A stretch of DNA of 64,000 bases from Solea solea (lineage: Eukaryota; Chordata; Actinopteri; Pleuronectiformes; Soleidae). Below the pieces are notes generated by a model. The model was not told where the DNA came from. It searched no databases and worked only from the letters and a program-made list of their open reading frames with translations. Below are positions 27,185 to 38,281 of this stretch, one piece after another; the first letter of the stretch is position 1, and every line of letters begins with the position of its first letter. The stretch covers positions 15,157,443 through 15,221,442 of the forward strand of contig NC_081145.1 in NCBI RefSeq assembly GCF_958295425.1. The letters are read 5' to 3'. The position numbers were made by a program, and so were the translations under genes.

Positions 27185-27858
27185 TTCAGTGTTCAGAACA
27201 GACAGTTCCAGTGTGACTGGAAAACTAACATACTCCACCATATTCCAGGTGGCAGCAGAGGGTTTAACAAAGTCCTCCTCTCAGATTTTGGCGAAACCCA
27301 ACAAACCATGCCATACAAAATGTTCTTCATTTCTGCAAACCTTCAACGTAAGCCCCCGTTTTGGGCGGGTGATTCATGTCAAGATTCACTTTTGTTCCCC
27401 TTACAGGTTTTCATTTAAGACTCTGGAAAAATCTCAAAAAAAACAAATCTCTTTCAGTCACCTCTCATCAGCTGCTGTCATTATATCTTCACCCAGGTTA
27501 CTGCGTTTCCTCTCAAGGCACAAGCCTCACGTAAAAACTGTCAGTTACAAATCCCAGAGTGCAAAGCACAGTTTACAGGGCCTCGGTCATTACCTGTAGT
27601 CCCAACTTCACTGTCTGTCGATGTGACAGTAAAGTTCTGGGGTACTATCCACTGATATTTAGCATTTACTTTTTGAAAAGCAATTAGAAAAAATTCTGCT
27701 GTGCAAAACAATGCCACAAAGAGCTGATCGTGTAGTTTCCATTCTGTTATCTCAAACTCTCTCGTTGATCCCAGTCACACGTTCATCTTCCTCTTTAGGT
27801 CTTCCTCATTCAGCGAGTACTCGGAGCCTCAATTCCTGGCAATGAGTTCCTTATGTCC
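27185..27858 (-). other. wnt7b: Predicted 3' UTR of wnt7b
   Basis: This is the interval between the TAA and the nearest AATAAA. It has no coding signature on the sense strand. A 136-codon frame open on the opposite strand (27189-27599) has serine- and lysine-rich composition without recognisable domains, and I treat it as chance. Confidence 0.4.
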
Positions 27859-28338
27859 TTATTTGCAGGTAAACACCTCCGTCCTCTCACTGCACGTGTT
27901 GCACTTGACGAAGCAACACCACTGGAACTTACAATTGCACTGCCACACTTTGGTGTACTGGTGTGTGTTGTAGCCCCGGCCGCAGCACATGAGGTCACAG
28001 CCGTCCGTGTGTGGCGAAGTGCGGTTGCACAGGCGTCCCTGGGTGCCCACGCTCCCTGTGGCTGCGTCCTCCTCGCAGTAGTTGGGTGACCGCTCGATGT
28101 AGACAAGATCTGTCTCCATGGGCTTGCGGTAGCCCTGAGTCTGCTTCACCTTGAGGTGGGTGGGCTGTCGCAGTCGGCTAGCCCGGACTACCTCCACATG
28201 CACGGCTTCGTTGTACTTGTCCTTGAGTATATAACCAATCTCGCGGAACTTGGGAAGGGTAGTCCAACAGGTCTTGGTGGTGCAGGAGCCCGAAACACCA
28301 TGGCACTTGCACTCCAGCTTCATTCTTTCTTCTAGAAC
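27859..28338 (-). CDS. wnt7b: wnt7b exon 4 (terminal coding exon)
   Basis: The acceptor is CTCTTCAG; 159 codons then run to TAA at 27861-27859. The order is [19 protein letters not shown] with the acylated serine thumb, [20 protein letters not shown], and the linker ([20 protein letters not shown] onward) that in WNT7 is thought to carry Reck recognition. The cysteine-rich C-terminal finger domain follows: [62 protein letters not shown]. It holds sixteen of the conserved cysteines and the third sequon (NRT). The histidine in the usual FHWCC finger is glutamine here (codon CAG). The ending EVFTCK is as in WNT7B; WNT7A ends EMYTCK. Confidence 0.97.
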   Translation of the reverse strand, partial: VLEERMKLECKCHGVSGSCTTKTCWTTLPKFREIGYILKDKYNEAVHVEVVRASRLRQPTHLKVKQTQGYRKPMETDLVYIERSPNYCEEDAATGSVGTQGRLCNRTSPHTDGCDLMCCGRGYNTHQYTKVWQCNCKFQWCCFVKCNTCSERTEVFTCK

Positions 28339-31300
28339 CTGAAGAGTGGCAGACAAAACACACAACAAATACAACAGCTGTTAAATGATAATAAACATGA
28401 GGGAATTCCTAAGTTCTACCCAATCACGAGCTGAATGCTAGAATTGTGTTATGTTGCTAGGCAACTGTAAACAATTGTGATACATTTCAAATCAGCCATC
28501 AACATAATTTATTTGAATATTTGGGTAAAAACTGTGATAGCAAAAGGTTATTTAAGCTAAGAAGTCATTTGCCAGATGCTGCCCTTTCATCCATCAGTGT
28601 GTAGTAACATATGTCTGTGAAATACACAAATCAAAGCATATCTGGAAATGTCCAACAGCCATGCTGGACATGCCGCTCCATGTCCAACACGAGAAAAACA
28701 TGTTCTCACTGGTCTTATCCCAGCCTGTAAATTAGTCTAGTCGAGAAAAACAAACATGGAACTCATCTATGATAATTTCAAGCTGGATTAATGCGTCATT
28801 GAATGTGTTACACATGCAGAACAAAACAAAGACAAACAGTTAATTGTTCAAAGCTGGATAAATGACTTGAGGAATGTTTTGTTTACATGCTCAGACAACA
28901 TTTATGATAAAAAAAATTAGAACTCAAAGTTGGCACATGCATGATATATAAATATAACTTACACATTCAGAGGTTTTTACTTATCTACAAAGCAACAGTG
29001 CATGTTTTTTTTGTAGGTTAGTCTGTTTCTCAGACTTGAGTTATTCAACATGTGGCACACAGGGTAAATGTATTTCATTTGCTGCCTAATCCTGGGGCTT
29101 TGGGGAAATATTGTGTGCTGTCATCAGCATTTCAGTGTAATTAATTTGTCCTGTCAGACAAGGAAATAAAAAGGAGTCTTCACTTTGTGTCAAATTGTTC
29201 TCAGGAACAGAGGACATCGGGCTGAAGTCTGATAAGATCATATTAACACATTTGTGTGAGTACTGACATGACTCCTTTGACCCAATTAGAAATCCCCCAG
29301 CTTGCTCGAATTATGTTCTTTAAGATGTGTCTTTAGTTGGCAGCTTTTTCCTGGCAACTCTCTTCAGCCGCATCCAAAACTCTTCATTTTTTTTATCAGA
29401 CACTTGATAAATGAACTCAAGATTTGTTCTGTATGTCTGTCGAAAAAAAAAAAAAATCAACTGCTCCGAGATCATAAATGCCAGCGATCAATGTTGTACA
29501 ACAATTTATAGTGCACAGACTACATGGAATGACTGGCACAGGGAGTCTGATAGATGCACGGAAACATTAAATGATTCCATGCATCTATCAGACTCCATAC
29601 TTAAACTGTGTCCATCAAAGCATCTGATCTGCTTCTCATTAGACCAGTATGAACAGATTACCATCTACATATCACTTGTGAAACACACACACAGGTCCGT
29701 GCAGATATCCTTCAAAGGACTACGCAATGACTTCCATGTATTTGCACAGCCTAAACAAAGCAGTGCTCCTACACTTATCCTTAACCAGTCCATGCCTAAC
29801 CCTAACCCTGCCCTAATCACAATTCAAATCTTAAACTTCACAAGTCCCTCAGTAATGAGGTTCTGACTCATTATGACCAGGTTTTGGTCTCCATGACGAC
29901 TACTGGTCCTGACAAGGTCAGTGTGTAACAAATCCAAGTACACACAAACACACACCATGATGAAAGACATCTCAGGCTGATTCACAGGGTGTTTTAGATT
30001 CGGTTTAGTCACGGAACCTATTGTAATTTATTTTTCTTCCAACAATGCTTCTTATTAGTGATTGCAAAACAACATCTCAGCTGGATCCCATTGGAGGCAC
30101 AAGCTCCTCTCTCATCACCATTTCAGCTCATTTGGCTTCACTTTGTTGGTGCTAAGACTTCGTACAAACCCTTGTAGCACATGGACAAGGGAAACTAAGA
30201 TCTATAAATCTTTTCACAACAAATAAACCTTGCTACATTAAAAAAAGGCAGCAGAATATCAGGATTAAAAAAAGTGGAATTGAAAGGTTGTTTTTTTTTA
30301 CACTAAGATTCAGAATGAACACATTTATGAGTCTCATCTGCCAGATCAGATCAAAAACGGTCATACCAATGTCTCCTAGTTGTCCTGCAAATGTAAGAAG
30401 TCAGTAGATAATTGATAAAATGTCATTGTCACAATGACAGTCAGTGATGACAGGGAACTGCTGTGCTTTACTACCCGAGGTGCTTTAAACAATTACATAC
30501 CGATATCCTTTGCTCTTTGGACAGCTTTCCATCGCATGCAAAATAACAAAGGGTTAACATAAGAGAAGCCCGAGAGACCTCTATCCTTAAAAAATATCTT
30601 CCACTCACAGTCACTTTCCTTCTGTTTCAGCAAAGAGGTAGCATGACTTTTGCACATCCTCCAAGTATTTAATTTTCCAATCCCTGGAGGGAGAACACAC
30701 ACGGTGCCAACTCCCATTCCTGGCAGTCCAACATGCCAGCACACTGACATTCAGTGCAGCCCGTATCAGTCTGCTTTGTTGACACTGGCACTGTCATCCT
30801 GCTTTCACACCCTGAATAGATGCACTGTTATTTGATGCAGTAAAAGTGACATGTTTGGGTATTGTGCAAAGAACTGCAATAATACACTTCATAATTCTAT
30901 GAAAGGAGCTGAAAGGGGATGACTGCAGCGTATCTGGCAACCACTGGGCAAGCTAAATGTTTCTAAAAGACATGAAAAAGCTGACAATATTAATTAAATC
31001 CATTTGTCGACATTCAATCATCTCTTCTCTGTCATTTGCCTTTCACATTCTCCCATTCTTTTTTCTCTCATCCAAGACTAAACAAACACAACAATGATGA
31101 ACTTTGCAAACAATCTCTCAGGAATAAAAGCCTAAGATCATATGTCAGTGATCGGTTAAAGAAATACATGATACTGAAGCACCAACTGTGTAAAAGTCAG
31201 GTAAATATTCACCAGGTAATTGATTCTTAAGTTGGAATGAGTTCTCCCTTGATTCAAATATGTTTTTGCTGTTGCTTTCTTTATGGATCACATCTGGGAA

Positions 31301-34015
31301 AATGGTCGTGGCGAAGTGTCTGATGTTTTACCTTTCTCCCGGCCTCGTTGTTATGCAAGTTCATCAGGCGGCGTGGGGTCTTTTTAATCTCACGGGCATC
31401 CACGAAGCGGCGAGAGAACTCGATGCCGTACTTGATGTCGGCCGAGCATCCTCCCCACTTCCAGCCTTCCTCTTGATTGTAATATCCCTGCTTCTCCCGG
31501 TCGCAGCCGCACTGGCTCAGGTTGCCCTGGCTGCATGCTGCTGTTATAGCGTGGGCCACACCTGCCGCTGTGATGGCATAGGTGAATGCCGCTTCCCGAC
31601 TGCCTGAGAAAGGGGAAAATAGATATTGTTTTAGTAATGTGTGGATAAGATCACATACTGTGACCACACTAGAGATGAATTGTCAATGACATAACATATT
31701 AAAAGACAACAAACTATATTTTAACTCCAAACAAATTCTTTTTACATTTTACGACTCATGCAGAAGTGCTCAGATATCCATCATTGTTTTATACTGTATA
31801 TGAATTTGGTTTTGTGAAACAAATCCCATCATCTAACAGACCAATGTGATCCTGATCAACAGTACAATAATCCAAACTCCATCCCATCATCTTGATAAGA
31901 TGAGAAAGTTTCCCTCTCTCTCTCTCTCTCTCTCCTGGACAGCTTCTCTCCTGCACCTTAGTAGAAATGTGGTCACATTACTGATCACCATAGTCCTTGG
32001 GCCCATGCGGTCTATGCAAGTGCAGTGTTGGAATTCCAGTGTGGGAGAGCCAGTCTAGGTGCTGTCCAAAGTGCTGAATTCCTCCACAGAAGCACCTTGT
32101 ACTGTTGCCCACACTATAAACAGCTGGGGTCTGCAGGTTTCACTGCCTCACTTCTACTGTACACTGACAAAAATAAAAAGGAGTCAGATGGGGAAGTCAG
32201 AGCCACATGGCACTGAGACTGCACAACATTATCATTTTACCTGCGCTGTGTTTACTTGTGTATATAATGCATCATTATATATACACACACACACATATGT
32301 ATAGATATTATCCAAAGAAATTGTATTTGTGTGCTGTCATTTTGTGTCGAAATAACACAGTTTAAGGTTTGTGAAAAAGTACATATTGTTAAGAGACAAG
32401 CTTCCAAAGTAGTGGCAGCAACTGTGTTACACTTAGTCATCAAGGTTTACCTTTTTTTAATTATTTTGTGATGAATATGTTTAATGCAAATAGTTATTAG
32501 TTCATAAAATATCAAAAAGATATGATCCGTTGGTCGTCATTGACGATGTCTGCTACGGCGCAAAAAGAAGTCACATTAACGTCATCCTATTAAAGCTCTT
32601 TGGAATATCGGCAATGGATTTTAGATGTTTATGACACACATTTAGGTAAGCAGTAACAATGTCATACCTCTCCCCATACCCCTCTTCTCCTCCTCCTCCT
32701 CTACTTCTCTCCTAATGGCTACAGAAAGATCTTACTTTAAAGGCTTCTCCGAGCCTAAAACAGACAGTGTGTTATTACAACCCTATTCTCCCTTCGACTG
32801 GCAATAATCTGGAAAGGGGCTGAGCAGCAGAAACAAAGCTAACCGCAAAGTGTTTCTGGGGGCCTTTCAGTATTTGAAGAGGAATGTTTTGTAAGTCTTT
32901 TGATGTATGTTTTGTAATGTACTCAGTTGTAATTACTGGAATCTCTCTAGGTAAAATTCTTCTGCCCCTCAGAGAACCAAAAGCTCCTTGGTGATACATA
33001 AGTTCTTCAATAGTTTTCTGAGAAGCTTAAAAAAACTTTACTATACCACACTAAACAGTTAAGAAAAGAGCAAAGAGCATATAAATCACTGCAGTCATGA
33101 GTCACCTGACAGATATTATTGATTTATTGATGTAATGGCTTAGCAACATGCAGTTAGAATAACTATAATTTTTGTATTATCATTGGTAAGTTCTGGTGAA
33201 TGTTAACCAGTTGAATCCCGCTTTGGGTTGGACTACATTTGTCAGCTGTGACATATTTACAGTAAATGCAGCTTCGATAGACGTGGATCTGAAAACGCCA
33301 AATGAAAAACATGTATAATGTGAAAATTCAGTGACTACAACAAATACACTTTCAGGTATTGCAGACATTCTCACAGTGGAATCACCCAAAAACAGGAATG
33401 ATATCCTAAGATTATGATGATTTGTTTACATCTGCAGCAAGAAGTGGAAATTATACCGAGGTAAAACACCAAACTCAGATGTGAGAGAAGAGAATGGAAT
33501 AGGACCAAATAAAATCCTAACCAGTTTGAAAGTTACAAGGCATAAAATCTTTGGTTGTTTTACATTGTTTACATTGAGTGGCGTCATATAGAGCCCAGGC
33601 GACTACTGTTAGCTCGAGCCTGAGCTACGACTGCTCTGCAGAAAGCAGTATAGTAGAATGTACTTATCTATTAGGGTTTATATAAGCTATGTTTACTGAC
33701 GTTTTTTTTTTACCCACATACAGGAAGTCATTTGTAGTACCTATAAATACAAACTGTTTAAACACCGCCATTTGCATCTGTTTCCCATTTTATTGCCTCT
33801 TCTTTCCTTTTGTACCTCGTAGTCTCGGGGCATTTTCTGAAGTCTCAAAAATGTTTTCACCCAAAGCCACTGTTAATTTCCTACCCTGGCACTGGTGCTG
33901 TAGAGCTAATACCACGGCCACAGGTTTGCCCAGTGGGGACTGACTCACAACCACTTTCTTCTCTGGTTAGCAGCAGAGCTGTGCCCCACCAGCTTGTGGT
34001 AACGTTCAGCTGCCC

Positions 34016-34055
<40 letters not shown>

Positions 34056-37000
34056 CTCAAATGTAGATGCACAGCTGTAGCATATGTGCATTCACGCGCA
34101 CGCACTTGCACGCATACACTCAGTCACCGGCCACATCATAAAAATACAAAACACACTCACACTGCCCTACACCCTCACACACATCCACTGTTAAAAACAC
34201 ATTTGCACATAGACGCACAAACAGAGGGTCAGCGTAATGTTTAAAACAGGTTAAGGGCAGTTTCCAGAGAAAGGGTGGTTCCCTGTGCCATAGATGCATG
34301 CCCGTTTCTGAGCCCATTGAGTTGCGCTGCTCATGGGGAAAATGATGATGGAGCTTGTGCTGGATGTCACCCCCCCTGGTGGGTCTGGCACTGCCAGGGC
34401 TCTTCCTGGCCAAAAGGAAAGCCAATTACACAAGCCATGGAATAAACATGGTGATCAAGACCTTCTTTTTTCTTTGTGCAATGAACCAAAGAAGACTTTG
34501 GAATTTTAGCACTTGGAATGCATTGTCTGCTGAAAAAAAAAAAAAATCCACTTGGAGGATTCAGTCCTAGCAAAGTTACATTATCTGTGATGGTTCTTAA
34601 ATATTATTCACTTCAAATAAATGGAGAGTTAAGCCTCAATTTGTGTAAAATACACCATCATGAATACCAAAGTTTCTGATATGCTGAACAAAACAAACAT
34701 AACCACAGCCAGGAAATTCCCATGTGGATGTGGATGCTGTGCGTGCATAATCAGTGTGCTCCTTGTGCTCCTGCTTTGCTGAACAGACGTGTGGTTGATG
34801 AAATGTGAAGCAGGAGAAAAAGCACCCATAACAGCAGCAGAAAGCCCTGAAGAAGCTGGCCCCAGTGTCCTGACAGCCCTCCAGGAGGAACCACCCTGGG
34901 ATAGCCTCGCAAGCTGCCAGTGGAAAATTGGAGTGACCAGAAAAACCTCAATGAACTTGGAAACATTCAGGAGAGAAGAATGAGGGAATATTAAACCAGA
35001 TGTCTAATGGAGTTTAGTGGCAAGTGTCTGCTACACTATCCAAGAAAGTATGGAAGAAGATCAGGTACATGCATTCATAAACAAGCATTAAATAGCCTGC
35101 TAAATCCATGTGTCAGGGACTGAAACCGGAGATGGAGCGAAGGCGACTGACTCAGTATGCCTTGGCCTTTACGTTCACTGACCACACCACTTTGGATACA
35201 AGCCCCTGCTGCAATGCTCGTCTTGTTGTTTGACCCGCTGCCAAAACAGGGACACACAAAAAAAACCCTCCCTGGATGTAGTGGCTCGCCGCTAAAATGG
35301 CAATCTGTGTTTAGATCCGGAGAAAGGCATAGCGCTAGATAGATGTCACATGACACGACACTTGACATTTACAGATGATGACACTATAAAGCAGTTCTGG
35401 TTGAGTATAAGCTAACTGACCAGTGACCTCAACGGGCCTCATTTCTGTCCACTCACAGGACACGGTTAGGCTGTGCTGCTGACAAGAGAGGACAGAGAAA
35501 AGATGGTGTGTGGAAGCAACTGCTCTGTCTAAAAAAACAACTCAAGGTCACAGGATCAAAAATGAAAAGAGCGATCTATGCACAATTTCAGATTACAAAA
35601 TGGACGAATTTTGTTAAAAAAATAATTAGGCCTACGTGTATTGTGTATCAGAAAAAAAATGTTTGCTGCAGCCAAATTTCTAAGCTCGAAACCTCACTCA
35701 TTTGAGTGGCCAGTAGATGTTGTGCTTGTTTGGGTTTTTTGTGATTAAATAAAGTTTAGCCGTAAATATCTGTTGATATTTAGCATCTGGCACAACGAGC
35801 GGCGCTGACAACCGGAGTCAAATATCTTGTTTATTTCAGCATGCTCGGCCACAAAACTTGATTTTGATTCTACCAACTGAGGCTGCACAAGCACAAATGA
35901 CAGTCTGCGGCCTAAGTGGTCTGTAATGACGCATGCAGACGGTAAGCACTGCAGCAACTTGCAAAGGTGAGGAGGATGCTACACACGCACACACACACAC
36001 ACACACGCTGGCTGAACCCAGCAGTGCAGATGAGCGGCTCCACACAAGCCGAGCATGTAGCACTGCAGGGAAAAGCTTTTTAGAGGGCCCCCCCACCCCC
36101 CACCTCCTCATCCCAGACATGCACTCATACCCCAGGGACACTGGAGGATTGGATTGCATAAGAAATTACATCATTTCAACAGCACAATGATACACTGACT
36201 TTTTGGGGGCTTAGTATCCAAGGGACATCCTGACATCAGGGATGAATGCTGCCCCAGTGAACAAAGGGGAAAGTGTCACCTGCTGGTGGCCAGAAGACCT
36301 TGCACTTGTCATGATGTTGAGTGACAGCATGTTATAGAGGATAGTTGAGACCTCACTTGCCACCAGACTTTATTTTAAAATGGAAAGGGAAAGATCCAAA
36401 GTACTGTAGATGTATAACCTTATGTAGACTCCATTTGGAATTATTTTTCCACACTGAATATATATATATATATATATAATAGAATTATGACACCAAAAAT
36501 ACTGAAAAACAAGCTATAACCAAAGCCATGTCGATGCTGGAACTATGTCTCCAGGGCCCCATAGAAGGGGAGGAAAGCAAGAGGAAAATCCCTAGCTTTG
36601 TATACCAATCACTGAACTGACTAATGTGCTCTCTACTACTGTTTTCCGTTCCGCTTTATGTACCGTTGCTATGAACATATGCTCCGAGCAAATTATAGAC
36701 AAAGTTGTGGTCCGTGAGGTTTGCAGCTCGAGGGATTAGCACAGCCATGTTCCTGTACAATAAAATAATATTGTTTTACCAGAACTAGGATCCACATTCT
36801 GAGTGTACTCACATCACAGAGCTGAGGAAGTGACACGCTTTGGCGTAGCTGTGCTCACTGTAGGGTCTCGAGTTTGATTCATATAATAAGTGGGGCTTTG
36901 AGCAGAAAAGCTTTAACAATTATGATGGTATTTAACGTTGACTGTATTAGATGATGAGAATCCAAAATAAGCTGCCTCCCAGGCATAGAAAACTGGGCTG

Positions 37001-38248
37001 GCAAAAAACATCTCAAAAGCATCCTTTTTTTTTTTCTTCCTTGATCTCCCTGAGGTGGAGATAAAGCTTTCTGACTAAATACCAAGGCTTGCTAAAACAA
37101 GCCCAATCCTTCTTCCCACCCTTTCATCCTAATAATGAGACTAAATCAGGACCTCACCTGCACACGTTTGCAAAATGTAGGCCTGCGCTGTGCATGGTGA
37201 ATATCAAGTTCGTGCAAGGACAGTGTTGATTGTTTTTCTCAGTTTTATCCTATTTGACTTCAGTGCAAACTGAAATGTATGAATATAAATAAATATAAAT
37301 CCATCCATATTTCCTTTGCCATTTCCAAAGAATTTCACATTTCATTGAGATTTATCAAGGATGCTCACCCTCTCACTGTGGTTTTGATTTCCTCCAACCC
37401 ACTGACATCGCTCTCCGATCTCTCACCTATGTGGGCCAGTAGCTGTGTGATTGTTGGCACGTGGAAATATGTCAAATATGCCACTGAGAATGTGTTTCCT
37501 TCATCATTTCAAAAGGAAATTGTCAAATAAAGCTCCACATTTCTTAATATCCTCACTCTATTATCTTTTTTATTTTTGTCCAGCCCGCTAACGTCTCTCT
37601 CTGTGCTCTCAGCTATGTAGCTGTGTGATTGTTTGCACATGTAAATGTCCAGTGGCGGCCCTGTGTGCAGAGAATACCGTGATCTGCCTGGGATTGTGTT
37701 GAACAAAGCTCACTGTGAGATTACACTTGATCCACTCGCATCCTGTTTCCTCCTGCGTCTAGTGGCACTGGCAGACACAGACAGACACAGATCCCACCGA
37801 TAACACATCATCACTGCGGGGAGGGGAGGCGCAAATCACACACACACACACACACACACACGGGGGCCAGAGGGTCAGGGCCCAGAAAGACCACAGGCCA
37901 TGTCAGCAGACAGATAGTGGATGAGCAGAAGAGAGGGAGAGACAGAGATAGAGAAAGAAAGAAAGAAAGAAAGGTAAGGAAAAAAGGAGCGGGACCCCGG
38001 CTCACCCACATAGCTGATGAATGAACAAGAAAAAGGGGCCTGGTGATGACAGCACTTCGGCCCAACCCTAGATATAGACACACGAAGATGTCATGGGCGG
38101 AGGATGTGAGATGAAATATTGGAAGAAAACGAGTAAGAGATGACCTTTATCGAGCCAAGATGACCACAGCCCACACGCTGTAGAACAACAAAGCATCAGA
38201 CTCATGTATCTGATAAAGAGAGACGAGCGCGCCAACACACACACACAA

Positions 38249-38281
<33 letters not shown>

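Larger units (their letters stand above)
28339..31331 (-). other. wnt7b: wnt7b intron 3
   Basis: This 2,993-bp intron is bounded by GTAAAA and CTCTTCAG. It contains the strong hairpin at 29542-29596 and an old dispersed repeat with a CA tail at 29779-29956. I see no exon-like sequence in the rest. Confidence 0.9.

Noticed and set aside
27189..27599. 136-codon open frame on the plus strand antisense to the wnt7b 3' end
   Set aside because: Low-complexity Ser/Lys-rich translation, no recognisable domain, and position inside the predicted 3' UTR.
29795..29812. Telomere-like CCTAACCCTAACCCT
   Set aside because: Only about two units, embedded in a dispersed repeat; not an interstitial telomere array.
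34022..34230. His/Thr-rich frame over CA repeats
   Set aside because: A translation of a microsatellite and its degenerate flank.
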